A DNA stretch of 24,850 nucleotides from DASUBN01 sp035465695 (GCA_035465695.1 DATIVR010000067.1:1-24850); one strand, 5' to 3'. Counted from the stretch's first letter, positions 1 to 8,060 are shown. Notes: generated by a model not told the origin, from the sequence alone. Numbers and translations are program-made.

Positions 1-553
1 AGTTCACGGTGCCGTTGTCACCACTCAGGTTCACGCCCCAGTCAGCCGAGTTGCCGAAGCCCAGGCGATCGATCAGGGTGTTCTCCACGAAGCGGTAGCC
101 GTACACGCCTTCCGCGAACGGGATCCAGGGCATGTCGGAGGAACCAACCTTGAGCACCGCCATCTGGTCGAACTTACCCTGTATGTACGCCTTCTTGACG
201 AACACCTGGGTCTCAGGAGTAGTCGTGGTGACCGCGCAGGTTTCACCCACGGTACCGCCAGTCACGGTGCAGCTGTTCTTGTAGCTCGCGAAATTGAAGT
301 CGGTGGTCAGGTTCGCCGACCAGATATCGTCGAAGGTATGGTTGACGATGAAATACGCCCGCTTCACGTCGAGCCCGAGGCCGTTCGGGTCCTTGTCAAC
401 ATTGGCCGCGCCCGCCTGCTCCTGGGTGGTGCTGACGCTGGTCAAGTCGGTGTAAATCACGCCACCGAGGGTGGTATCGCCGGCATCGGCGCGGGCCGCC
501 GGAGCCGCCAGGGCCGCTCCCACAGCCAGGGCAATCAGAAGGTTCTTACGCAT
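1..553 (-). CDS. Outer-membrane porin, N-terminal part (3' end outside window)
   Basis: The reading frame is open from an ATG at 553 to the window edge (184 codons), so only the N-terminal part is seen. The start is supported by AAGGAG about 8 nt upstream. Residues 1-22 form a classical signal peptide (MRKNLLIALAVGAALAAPAARA), followed by alternating polar/aromatic stretches such as LGGVIYTDL, VKRAYFIVNHTF and WSANLTTDF that look like beta-strands of a large barrel. This resembles phosphate-selective (OprO/OprP-type) or related substrate-specific porins, which carry anions or sugars across the outer membrane. A Pho-box-like array lies upstream, and the gene diverges from ppk1, so a role in phosphate or polyphosphate uptake is a reasonable inference. 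Substrate specificity cannot be read from the fragment; a general carbohydrate porin remains possible. Confidence 0.75.
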   Translation of the reverse strand, partial: MRKNLLIALAVGAALAAPAARADAGDTTLGGVIYTDLTSVSTTQEQAGAANVDKDPNGLGLDVKRAYFIVNHTFDDIWSANLTTDFNFASYKNSCTVTGGTVGETCAVTTTTPETQVFVKKAYIQGKFDQMAVLKVGSSDMPWIPFAEGVYGYRFVENTLIDRLGFGNSADWGVNLSGDNGTVN

Positions 554-660
554 GACAAGGATCTCCTTGAGAGAGTAATGAAGCCGGTTTCAGGAACTTG
601 GTTAAGCCGACCCCTTCGGCCGGATTGGCGGCAAGGTTACGGATGGCGTGTTACGGGTCT

Positions 661-689
661 GTGACAGATTAGCTAATGCGATATGACAG
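661..689 (-). promoter_or_regulatory. Pho-box-like array upstream of the porin gene
   Basis: Read on the minus strand, this stretch has CTGTCAT, then a degenerate CATTAGC, then CTGTCAC, spaced exactly 11 bp apart unit to unit. This is the known layout of PhoB sites (7-bp direct repeats with 4-bp spacers). It points towards the porin start at 553. A weak -10-like TAACAC lies about 8 nt beyond the last unit (648-653). Confidence 0.6.
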
Positions 690-775
690 CGAAATGCCAC
701 ATGCCATCGAGCGGCGCGCCCAGGCCCCGCGCGGGGGTGAGTGCGGCTGTTGCCCGGCCGCATCGCTTGTGAGCG

Positions 776-809
776 CTGTAACATGGCTGTCAAGGGGAAT
801 GCGTATATA
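776..809 (+). promoter_or_regulatory. Pho-box-like site and -10 element of ppk1
   Basis: CTGTAAC (776-782) and CTGTCAA (787-793) are direct repeats with an 11-bp period, pointing to ppk1. Ten bases further is TATATA (804-809), placed as the -10 element of a PhoB-activated promoter, where the Pho box replaces the -35. The predicted transcript would begin around 815-818, almost at the start codon. Confidence 0.6.
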
Positions 810-816
810 AAGGGAT

Positions 817-2880
817 GTGGACAGCGTGGACCTGAACCAGCCCGGGTTATACATAAACCGTGAGCTTTCCCAGCTCGCCTTCAACCGACGTGTCCTCGAC
901 CTGGCCCAGGATCCCGCACTTCCGCTGCTGGAGCGGCTGCGCTTCCTTTGCATCTCTTGCACCAACCTCGACGAGTTCTACGAGATCCGCCTGGCGGGCC
1001 TGCAACAGCGCTTGGAACTGAAATCGGCCCCGGTGGGGCCGGATGACCTGCCGGAGTCGGAGGCGCTGCGCGCCATCGCCGAAGAAGCCCGCGAGCTGGT
1101 GAAGGACCAGTACCGCACCCTCAACGGCCTGATGATCCCGGCCTTGGAGCAGTCCAACATCCGGGTGCTTAAACGGGGGGAATGGAACGAGGCCCAGGAG
1201 GAGTGGGTCCGCAAGTACTTCGAGCACGAGGTGTTGCCGGTGCTCTCGCCCATGGGCTTGGACCCCTCGCATCCCTTCCCGCGCATCCTGAACAAGAGTC
1301 TCAACTTCATCGTCTCCCTGGAGGGCAAGGACGCCTTCGGCCGCAACAGCGGCCTCGCGGTGGTGCAGGCACCCCGCTCCTTGCCGCGGGTGATCCAGAT
1401 CCCCGCCGATTCCAAGAATGGCCACCAGTTCACGCTGCTCTCGTCCGTGATCCATGCCCACGTCGAGGAACTGTTCCCCGGCATGAAGGTGGCGGGCTGT
1501 TACCAGTTTCGCGTCACCCGCAACAGCGACCTGTATGTGGACGAGGAAGACATCGATGACATGCTGCGGGCCGTGCAGGGTGAGCTGGCTTCGCGCCGCT
1601 ATGGTGACGCGGTGCGTCTCGAAGTCTCGGCGGAGTGTCCCGAGGAGACCGCGGCCTTCCTGCTCTCGGAGTTCGAGTTGGGGCCGGAGGACCTCTTCAC
1701 GGTGGATGGGCCGGTGAACTTGAGCCGCCTGGACATGGTGTATGACATGGTGGACAGGCCGGAGCTCAAGTACCCGCCTTTCACACCGGGCGTGCCCAAG
1801 GTCCTGTCCGGCAGCCGGGACCTCTGGGATGTGCTGAAGGAGAAGGACGTCCTGCTCAGCCATCCTTACGAATCCTTCATGCCGGTGCTGGACATGCTGC
1901 GTAACGCCGCAAGCGACCCCAAGGTGCTGGCCATCAAGCAGACCTTGTACCGCACCGGCCCGGATTCACCCATCGTCGATGCCCTGCTGGCCGCGGCCCA
2001 TGCCGGCAAAGAGGTGACGGTGGTGATCGAGTTGCGGGCGCGCTTCGACGAGGCCGACAACATCGCGCTGGCCAACCGCCTGCAGGAGGCCGGTGCCCAC
2101 GTGGTGTACGGCATCGTCGGGTACAAGACCCACGCCAAGATGATCCTGGTGGTGCGCCGCGAGGGCAAGGAGCTGCGTCGCTACGTGCATCTGGGCACCG
2201 GCAACTACCATCCCCGTACCTCGCGCATCTACACCGACTACAGCCTGTTCAGCGCCGACGACGAAATGGGCGAGGATGTGAACCGGATCTTCCTGTAGCT
2301 CACGAGCCTCGGCAAGCTGCACAAGCTCGACAAGCTCAAGCAATCACCGTTCACGCTGCACACCGATGTGGTGGAGATGATCGACCGGGAGCGCAAGCAT
2401 GCCCAGGCCGGCAAGCCCGCGCGCATCATCGCCAAGCTGAATGCCCTCACGGAACCCGGCGTGATCCAGGCCCTGTACCGGGCGGGAATGGCGGGGGTGA
2501 AGATCGACCTGATCGTCCGCGGCGTCTGCTGCCTCAGGCCCGGCATCCCGGGCGTATCCGACAACATCCGGGTGCGCTCCATCCTCGGCCGCTTCCTGGA
2601 GCACACCCGTGTCTACTGTTTCCACAACAACGGCAAGCGTGAGGTCTATTGCGCCAGCGCCGACTGGATGGAACGCAACTTCTTCCGCCGGGTCGAGGTG
2701 TGCTTCCCGATCATGCAGAAGAAACTGCGCGACCGGCTGCTGGTGGACCTGAAGCGCTATCTCAAGGACAACACCGGTGCCTGGCAACTCTCCGCAGACG
2801 GCCGTTATCGCCGATTGTCGGCCAAGGGAAAGAAACCGCACAGCGCGCAGCAGGAGTTGCTGGCGCAATACGCGACGTGA
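817..2880 (+). pseudogene. ppk1: Polyphosphate kinase 1, interrupted by an in-frame TAG codon
   Basis: PPK1 makes inorganic polyphosphate from the gamma-phosphate of ATP. The frame runs from a GTG at 817 (GTG at 826 is an alternative) to TGA at 2880. That gives 687 codons, the normal PPK1 length, but codon 494 (2296-2298) is TAG. Both sides are clearly PPK1. Upstream are the N domain (YINRELSQLAFNRRVL) and KTHAK with H439, matching the autophosphorylated histidine. Downstream, in the same frame with no indel, come LTSLGKLHKLDK, the SADW segment and LEHTRVY with H596, matching the second essential histidine. Relatives usually have Gln where the TAG lies (from memory), so a single CAG to TAG change explains it. 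The 493-residue product would lack the C-terminal catalytic half. A real mutation, a sequencing error or amber suppression are all possible. ppx converges from the other side with 30 bp between. Confidence 0.9.
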
Positions 2881-2910
2881 CGCAATCCCGGCCGTCGCCG
2901 CACCGGGGCA

Positions 2911-4401
2911 TCAACTCAGTTGCAGGGCGAAACCCAGATCCCGCAGGTTCTTGGCTTCTTCCTCCAGGTCCGCTTCCAGCAGCGGGTGATGCCTCAGCCA
3001 GCCTTTCTGGAACTTGAGCTTGAGTTCATTGCCGCGGGCCTTGAAGCTGAATCGCGGCACCTCCGCTTCGTGACTGCGGTTCAAGGCATATGAGAGCCTG
3101 AGGAGTGCCGTCAACTGACGGGCCTTCGGCTGTTCCTCCCAGGCGAAGCCCTTGAACAACTCCCGGTCCACGCGGCCACGGTGGCTGCGCACCATCACCG
3201 CCAGGAGGTGCTGCTCGTTGCGGGCGAAACCCGCCATGTCGGCGTTGCCCAGCACGTAGGCGCCGTGCTTGTGGTATCCGCTGCGGGCCACGGCGCGGCC
3301 GCATTCGTGCAGCAGCGAGGCCCATCGCAGGGTCCGCTTGCCGTAATCATCGAGTTCCCATTGCTTGGCGCCCTTCAGGAGTTTCAGGGAGGTATCGGAG
3401 ACGCGTTCTGCCTGCTCCCGATCCACGCCGTAACGGGTTGCCAGGCTGTCCACCGTCAGGGCGCGCACGTCCTTGTCCTTGAGACGGCCCACCAGGTCCA
3501 GCAGCACGCCTTCGCGCAGGGCGCCGGGGGCAACTTCCATGTGATCGATCTCCAGGGCCTCGAACACCGCCTGCAGCACCGCCACGCCGCCGGCGAACAC
3601 CGGCGCCCGCTCGGCCTTGAGGCCCGGCAACTCATAGTGGCGATGGTGGCGCTTCTGCACCAGGAGTTCGGCGAGCCGCGTCAGTTCATCGCGCTTGATC
3701 TCGCCACGGGTCCAACCCAACTCCTCCAGCACATTGCCGACGGCACGGATCGTGCCGGAGGAACCCAGGGCCCGGCGCCAGCCGGCGCGACGCAGCGCCG
3801 CTTCCACCGGCTCCAGGCGCCGGCGTGCGGCCAACAGCGCATCGGAATAGGCTTTGCGGGTCACCCCGCCACGCAGGAAATACTGATCCGTGATGGTGAC
3901 GGAGCCGATGGCGAGACTTTCCATGAGCTTCGGTTCGTTGCCGTGGCCGACGATGAGCTCAGTACTGCCGCCGCCGATATCGACCACCAGGCGCCGCTCG
4001 CGGCTGGGAGGCATGTAGGCGCCCACCCCCCTGTAGATCAGGCGCGCCTCTTCGATGCCGCTGATGACCTCGATGGGATAGCCGAGCATGCGCGCGCCTT
4101 CGGCGACGAAATCCTGGCTGCTGCGGGCGCGGCGCAGGGTATTGGTACCCACCGCCCGCACGAACTCGGGGTTGTATCCGGAAAGCCGGTCGCCGAAGCG
4201 TTTCAGACAAACCAGCGCCCGGGCCTCCGCCTTGCGCGTGATGTGGCCGCGCGCATCCAATCCCGAGCCGAACCGGAGCATCTCACGCATGTTGTCCAGC
4301 ACTTCGATGCGCCGGCCGGTGACCTGGGCGATCAATAGGTGGAAGCTGTTGGATCCCAGATCTACCGCCGCCAGGATCTTGGGCGCATGCTTCTTCTTCA
4401 T
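2911..4401 (-). CDS. ppx: Exopolyphosphatase (Ppx/GppA family)
   Basis: This enzyme removes terminal phosphates from polyphosphate (and in some members hydrolyses pppGpp), opposing PPK1. The product is about 496 aa, matching E. coli Ppx in length. The actin-like phosphate-binding motifs are present: DLGSNSFHLLIA near residue 14 and VVDIGGGSTELIVG near residue 136, plus RALGSSGTIRAVGNVLEELG in the second lobe. The C-terminal part (HECGRAVARSGYHKHGAYVL) is the HD-like region of long Ppx proteins. The frame stays open to a GTG at 4446, and ATG 4419 is also possible. I chose ATG 4401 because family homology begins about 12 residues before DLGSNS; no start has a well-spaced Shine-Dalgarno. It lies just downstream of phoU and is very likely co-transcribed from the Pho-box promoter near 5340. 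Confidence 0.9.
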   Translation of the reverse strand: MKKKHAPKILAAVDLGSNSFHLLIAQVTGRRIEVLDNMREMLRFGSGLDARGHITRKAEARALVCLKRFGDRLSGYNPEFVRAVGTNTLRRARSSQDFVAEGARMLGYPIEVISGIEEARLIYRGVGAYMPPSRERRLVVDIGGGSTELIVGHGNEPKLMESLAIGSVTITDQYFLRGGVTRKAYSDALLAARRRLEPVEAALRRAGWRRALGSSGTIRAVGNVLEELGWTRGEIKRDELTRLAELLVQKRHHRHYELPGLKAERAPVFAGGVAVLQAVFEALEIDHMEVAPGALREGVLLDLVGRLKDKDVRALTVDSLATRYGVDREQAERVSDTSLKLLKGAKQWELDDYGKRTLRWASLLHECGRAVARSGYHKHGAYVLGNADMAGFARNEQHLLAVMVRSHRGRVDRELFKGFAWEEQPKARQLTALLRLSYALNRSHEAEVPRFSFKARGNELKLKFQKGWLRHHPLLEADLEEEAKNLRDLGFALQLS

Positions 4402-4454
4402 CCCCTGACTGTACGCCATCCCTGGGGAGACCGGGAAACCCTGCACATTGAGGG

Positions 4455-5156
4455 TCAGGCCGGAGCCGGCACCGGTGTGCCGTGCCTGACGTCCATGCCC
4501 TCCACGAAGTAGAAGACCTGCTCACTCACGTTCTTGGCGTGGTCGCCGATACGCTCCAGCGCCCGCGTCAGCCACAACACATACAACTGGCGGCGGATGT
4601 CGCGGGGATCGATGCTCATGGCCTCCATGCAGCGGGCATTGACCGCCTCGTAGCGCCGGTCCACGGCCTCGTCACGGCGCAGCACGTCGCGTGCAAGGCG
4701 CACGTTGTAGGTCTCGAAGGCTGCCACCGAGTCGCGCACCATGTCCGCCACGTCGCCGCCGAGCTTGCCGAGTTCTGCATAGTTGTCGCGGGGGCGATCC
4801 ATGCCCGCCAGATGGACCGCCATGCGAGCCACCTTCTCCGCCTCATCGCCGATGCGTTCCAGGTCGGAGGTAATCTTGATGACCGCCAGCACATACCGCA
4901 GATCCATCGCCGTGGGCTGCCGCCGTACGATCATCCGGCTGCACTCGTCGTCGATGGCCAGTTCCAAGTGGTCCACGCGGTGATCTTCCAGTTCCACCTT
5001 ACGGGCCAGACGGGTATCGCCTGCCGTCAGCGCCTTCAAGGCGGCGGCCACCTGATCTTCCACCCTATGGCCCATCTCCAGGGCCAGGCCGCGGATGCGG
5101 GAGAGATCCTCGTTGAACGCGTGGGAGATGTGTGTACTCAGGTCACTCTGTTCCAT
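4455..5156 (-). CDS. phoU: Phosphate transport system regulatory protein PhoU
   Basis: PhoU is a cytoplasmic dimeric helical-bundle protein that links the Pst phosphate transporter to the PhoR/PhoB two-component system and keeps the Pho regulon off when phosphate is plentiful. The 233-aa product has the two three-helix PhoU repeats. The first contains RQPTAMDLRYVLAVIKITSD followed by LERIGDEAEKVARMA. The second ends ALERIGDHAKNVSEQVFYFV, and the paired E-R-I-G-D segments are the family's metal-binding signature. The frame is open to 5228, but ATG 5156 follows AGGGTGG, and its product begins at the residues where E. coli PhoU begins. Notably, no pst genes are in view; phoU is instead paired with ppx. 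Confidence 0.93.
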   Translation of the reverse strand: MEQSDLSTHISHAFNEDLSRIRGLALEMGHRVEDQVAAALKALTAGDTRLARKVELEDHRVDHLELAIDDECSRMIVRRQPTAMDLRYVLAVIKITSDLERIGDEAEKVARMAVHLAGMDRPRDNYAELGKLGGDVADMVRDSVAAFETYNVRLARDVLRRDEAVDRRYEAVNARCMEAMSIDPRDIRRQLYVLWLTRALERIGDHAKNVSEQVFYFVEGMDVRHGTPVPAPA

Positions 5157-5326
5157 AACCACCCTACTCTCATCATTCACGAGCAGGCGCACATGCAGCT
5201 CGGACATGGGCCGAGCCGCGCCGGCCATGCCAGGCCCGGGAGGACGTCATGCAGTGATCCGGCATTGGCGGCCATGGGGGGTGTCTTCTCCCTGACCGTC
5301 CCCCACGGCAGCAGCATCGCAGCGCC

Positions 5327-5368
5327 ATATAAATAGGCCGTGACGGGGGCTTTACCGTTCGATGACGG
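5327..5368 (-). promoter_or_regulatory. Pho-box-like array and -10 of the phoU-ppx operon
   Basis: On the minus strand: CCGTCAT (5368-5362), CGGTAAA (5357-5351) and CCGTCAC (5346-5340), again with an 11-bp period and outer units 22 bp apart, as at the porin promoter. An AT-rich island follows, with TATATG at 5331-5326 as a candidate -10. The leader from there to phoU ATG 5156 is about 160 nt. Confidence 0.5.
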
Positions 5369-5396
5369 CGCGGTGCGGATTGGCGGGGTCGGCGGC

Positions 5397-5410
5397 TTGA
5401 CCTAGGTCAG
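5397..5410. promoter_or_regulatory. FNR/DNR-like palindrome (TTGAC-N4-GTCAG)
   Basis: The core TGACCTAGGTCA (5398-5409) is a perfect palindrome. TTGAC-N4-GTCA resembles sites of the Crp/Fnr superfamily, especially NO-responsive DNR/NnrR members. It lies about 62 bp upstream of the GTG start at 5472. A similar site occurs near 23660 in this window. Which regulator binds is unknown. Confidence 0.4.
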
Positions 5411-5471
5411 GGCGCCGCCGCGGGAAGGACGCGACACTGAAAATCAACGTGATCTTCATGGGGAGCTTGTC

Positions 5472-6059
5472 GTGTCCAAGCACATCGCGATCATAGACTC
5501 TCATCCGGACCAGGATGCAGGTCGTCTGGGGCATGACCTCGCCAACGCCTATGCCGACGGCGCCCGGGAAGCAGGCCACGAGGTCCACCTCATCAGGCTC
5601 GCCGACCTGGACTTCCCCTTGATCCGCAGCAAGCAACAATGGGACTCAGGGAAGATCCCACCGGCGTTGGAGCAGGCCCAGGACTCCATCGCCTGGGCCG
5701 ATCATCTGGTGATCCTCTACCCCTTATGGCTGGGATCCATGCCCGCCCTGCTGAAGGCGTTCCTTGAGCAGGTGATGCGTCCGGGCTTCGCCATCGCGAC
5801 CCCTGAGATGGGAGGCATGAGCCGCAAATTACTGCGCGGGAAGTCGGCGCGGTTGGTGGTGACCATGGGCATGCCGGCGGCGCTCTATCGCTGGTATTTC
5901 CGGGCTCACAGCCTGAAGAGCCTCGAACGTAACATCCTGAAGTTCTGCGGCGTGACACCGGTGAAAGAGACGCTCATCGGCATGGTCGAGAACATGCCGG
6001 CACCAAGCTATCGGAGATGGATGGTCAGGTTGGCGGCATTGGGAAGCGCCGGCACGTGA
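5472..6059 (+). CDS. NAD(P)H-dependent oxidoreductase, flavodoxin-like fold
   Basis: This 195-aa protein belongs to the flavodoxin_2 / NAD(P)H quinone oxidoreductase group (KefF, MdaB, NQO1-like). These soluble FMN or FAD enzymes reduce quinones or similar electrophiles by two electrons. The N-terminal strand and loop (IAIIDSHPDQDAGRLGHDLA, residues 5-24) is the flavin-phosphate-binding segment, and ADHLVILYPLWLGSMPALLK (about 76-95) is the typical second conserved segment of the family. GTG 5472 is chosen because GGGGAG lies 8 nt upstream. The C-terminus (about 130-195) is less typical. A FNR/DNR-like palindrome upstream suggests redox- or NO-dependent control. The true substrate cannot be read from the sequence. 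It converges on the zinc-finger gene with a 4-bp gap. Confidence 0.85.
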   Translation: MSKHIAIIDSHPDQDAGRLGHDLANAYADGAREAGHEVHLIRLADLDFPLIRSKQQWDSGKIPPALEQAQDSIAWADHLVILYPLWLGSMPALLKAFLEQVMRPGFAIATPEMGGMSRKLLRGKSARLVVTMGMPAALYRWYFRAHSLKSLERNILKFCGVTPVKETLIGMVENMPAPSYRRWMVRLAALGSAGT

Positions 6060-6063
6060 ACGG

Positions 6064-6360
6064 CTATTCCAGGTAGACCTCGTCCACGTAGCACCAGGCC
6101 CAATCTTCGCCGGGCTCGATGGATTTGATCAGCGGATGCCCGGTCTTCCTGTGGTGGGCGGTGGCATGCTTGTTCTTGGAGCTGTCGCAGCATCCTACGT
6201 GCCCGCACACCAGGCAGATCCGCAGGTGCACCCAGCTATCGCCCAAGGCGATGCACTCCGGACATTCCCGGCGAGCATAGGTGACCTCCTCCTTCGCCTG
6301 GCCGATATGACTGCAGGCCGGAGAACGGGCCTGGGCCGGACTGAGTTTCACGTGTTCCAT
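6064..6360 (-). CDS. UBP-type zinc-finger domain protein
   Basis: This 98-aa protein is almost entirely a ZnF-UBP domain, known in eukaryotes for binding the free C-terminus of ubiquitin and found in bacteria as small stand-alone proteins of unknown role. Ligand residues are visible in order: C16 and H18 (ACSH), C33 and C36 (ECPEC), C49 and C52 (CLVCGHVGCC), then H65, H69, H70 and H75 (HATAHHRKTGH). The tail EDWAWCYVDEVYLE matches the usual end of these proteins. AGGAAG lies about 10 nt upstream of the ATG. It is divergent from the DsbG-like gene. Bacteria lack ubiquitin, so any peptide-binding role is speculative. Confidence 0.88.
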   Translation of the reverse strand: MEHVKLSPAQARSPACSHIGQAKEEVTYARRECPECIALGDSWVHLRICLVCGHVGCCDSSKNKHATAHHRKTGHPLIKSIEPGEDWAWCYVDEVYLE

Positions 6361-6466
6361 GGCGCGCCAGTCTTCCTATGCCCGGGCAGGCTGTCAAAGG
6401 TTACGGTTTGCATATGGGTCGCAGCCTATCCAGAATCGTATCTGCCGCCCCTTCCGGTATCTCCTC

Positions 6467-7249
6467 ATGCGATTGATCCTGTTCATCCTTGCGGTCCTGC
6501 TGTCCAGCCTCGCGATGGCGGCCGATCCCGCTATCCCGCCGGTGCTGAAGAACCTGCAGAACAGGGGCATCGTCGTGGATCACAGCTTCCCCGGCCCGGA
6601 TGGCCTGACCGGTTGGATAGTCCGCGTCTCCGGCCGCCCGATGGTGGTGTTCACGACCCCTAGCGGTGACTACGCCATGAACGGGGAACTGGTGGACAAG
6701 AGCGGCAACAACCTCACCCGGCAATACCAGCAACGCTATTTCCCGCACACCGCCCCGGCCGACGTGGTGGCGCTGCTGGAGAAAGACGGCAGCTTGGTGG
6801 ATGAGGGCCAAGCCAAGGCACCGCTCATATATGTGTACGCGGACGCCAACTGCGTGTTCTGCAACCGCTTCTGGACGGAACTTCGACCCTATGTCCGGAG
6901 CGGCAAGGTGCATGTGCGCTGGGCGATGCTGGCTTTTCTCAAGCAGACCAGCGCTGGAAGGGCCGCGGCGATCCTCGCGGCAAAGGACAAGGTGGCAGCC
7001 CTCACGGAGGACGAGACGAAGTTCGACAAGGCCAAGGAAGAAGGCGGGATCCCGCCCCTGGAACCGGTGCCCTATGACCTGCGCGCAGCCTTGCTGCTGC
7101 ATTCTTCCCAGATGGACGACTTGGGCGGCCATGGCACACCGCTGATCCTGTATCACCAGCCCGACGGTTGGCACCAGACTGAAGGTCTGCCGCAGGACAT
7201 ATCGAAGTTCATCGACGACCTTACCCCCGGTGATCCGGACACTCACTGA
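6467..7249 (+). CDS. DsbG-like periplasmic thiol:disulfide interchange protein
   Basis: DsbC/DsbG proteins are periplasmic V-shaped dimers that isomerise disulfides or keep lone cysteines reduced. The 260-aa product has a signal peptide (about 1-19), an N-terminal dimerisation-like region (20-110), and a thioredoxin-like domain. The active site CVFC is at 129-132, preceded by YVYADAN, and the cis-proline is in GHGTPL (P225). E. coli DsbG has CPYC, so the dipeptide between the cysteines differs and may shift the redox potential. The frame is open further upstream (to 6359), but ATG 6467 starts exactly at the signal peptide; its Shine-Dalgarno is poor. It is followed after 15 nt by a beta-barrel gene, suggesting co-transcription. 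Confidence 0.85.
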   Translation: MRLILFILAVLLSSLAMAADPAIPPVLKNLQNRGIVVDHSFPGPDGLTGWIVRVSGRPMVVFTTPSGDYAMNGELVDKSGNNLTRQYQQRYFPHTAPADVVALLEKDGSLVDEGQAKAPLIYVYADANCVFCNRFWTELRPYVRSGKVHVRWAMLAFLKQTSAGRAAAILAAKDKVAALTEDETKFDKAKEEGGIPPLEPVPYDLRAALLLHSSQMDDLGGHGTPLILYHQPDGWHQTEGLPQDISKFIDDLTPGDPDTH

Positions 7250-7264
7250 GCAGCGGTGGCAAGG

Positions 7265-8002
7265 ATGACGCGGCGCATGCGGTTCCTCATATGGCTTCTG
7301 TGTCTGATGCCGTTGGCTGCATGGGCCGGTCCGCCCTACCTCACTGACGACCCGGATCCGGTCGACTACCGCACCTTCGAGATCATCCCGGCTTTCAGCC
7401 TGGACCGTGCCAGTGATGGCGAGGAGATTGCCGGCCCGGTGGCGGACTTCAACTACGGCATCGCGCCGGACATGCACCTCAATATCGGCCCGGGATTCGT
7501 GCGCACATTGCCGGCCGACGCCCCATCCCAGGCAGGATTGGGCGACACCCGCGTGGCGCTGAAGTGGCGCTTCCATCATGAAAGCGACGACTCGCCGGAG
7601 ATCGCCATCTATCCCGCCATCGAGCTGCCGACAGGGAACTCGGAGCGCGGACTCGGTAACGGCCAGGCCTGGTACCAATTCCCCATCTGGTTCGAGAAGA
7701 ACTGGAGTGGCGGATGGAGCAGCTACTGGGGCGCGGGGTGGACGCTGAACCGGGCGGCCGGACAGCGCGACTACTTCTATGGTGGATGGCAGTTCCAGAA
7801 GCAGCTCACCGGCCGCTGGAACCTGGGGGCCGAAGTGTACTCGCAGGGAGCATCAGGCACAGATGCGGCCGGCTGGACTGCGCTGAACCTGGGCGGTGCA
7901 TACCAGCTGGCCGAACACGCCGCGATCATCTTCTCCTTCGGTCATAGCTTCGCCGGCGCGAGCCAAGCCCTCGGCTACCTCGGGATAGACCTGACTTGGT
8001 AG
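7265..8002 (+). CDS. Outer-membrane beta-barrel protein of the MetA-phenol-degradation/transporter type
   Basis: The 245-aa product has a signal peptide (about 1-21, ending LAAWAG). After it comes GPPYLTDDPDP, a hallmark start of many proteins annotated as putative phenol-degradation MetA or generic transporters. The rest is alternating beta-strands with aromatic girdles (WYQFPIWFEKNWSGGWSSYW). It ends GYLGIDLTW; a C-terminal aromatic residue is the usual BAM recognition signal. A transport or channel role is known only loosely for the family. A GTG at 7256 is an alternative start; ATG 7265 sits 6 nt after GCGGTGG. The DsbG-like gene is directly upstream. Confidence 0.75.
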   Translation: MTRRMRFLIWLLCLMPLAAWAGPPYLTDDPDPVDYRTFEIIPAFSLDRASDGEEIAGPVADFNYGIAPDMHLNIGPGFVRTLPADAPSQAGLGDTRVALKWRFHHESDDSPEIAIYPAIELPTGNSERGLGNGQAWYQFPIWFEKNWSGGWSSYWGAGWTLNRAAGQRDYFYGGWQFQKQLTGRWNLGAEVYSQGASGTDAAGWTALNLGGAYQLAEHAAIIFSFGHSFAGASQALGYLGIDLTW

Positions 8003-8026
8003 CCTAGCCGCAAGTCATGGCGGCGG

Positions 8027-8060
8027 CGGCCGGGACGCGCCTGCGCGCGTCCCGGCCCTT
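8027..8060. terminator. Long GC hairpin between convergent genes
   Basis: GGCCGGGACGCG (8028-8039) pairs perfectly with CGCGTCCCGGCC (8046-8057). One extra C-G pair leaves a 4-nt loop. It sits between the barrel stop (8002) and the MarR stop (8084), so it could terminate both. The U-tract is poor (CCTTACC). Confidence 0.6.

Larger units (their letters stand above)
5157..5471. other. Divergent intergenic region between phoU and the flavodoxin-fold oxidoreductase
   Basis: No gene is supported here. It contains the phoU-ppx promoter elements (5327-5368) and a 12-bp perfect palindrome at 5398-5409. The remainder (5157-5326) is the presumed phoU leader; I see no convincing riboswitch or terminator in it. 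Confidence 0.6.

Noticed and set aside
847..1863. Long minus-strand open frame (338 codons) opposite ppk1
   Set aside because: It lies antisense to unmistakable PPK1 sequence, has His/Leu/Gln-biased composition typical of an antisense shadow in GC-rich DNA, and no homology.
2296..2298. Reassignment of TAG as a sense codon
   Set aside because: Other well-supported genes in the window end with TAG (for example 8002 and 20930), and the second interrupted gene has TGA. A genome-wide code change does not fit.
3181..4338. Plus-strand open frame of 385 codons opposite ppx
   Set aside because: Antisense to conserved Ppx motifs and biased in composition (His, Ala, Gln, Gly). No ribosome site or recognisable domain.
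6401..7678. Minus-strand open frame of 425 codons
   Set aside because: It runs antisense across the DsbG-like and beta-barrel genes, both of which have signal peptides and clear motifs.
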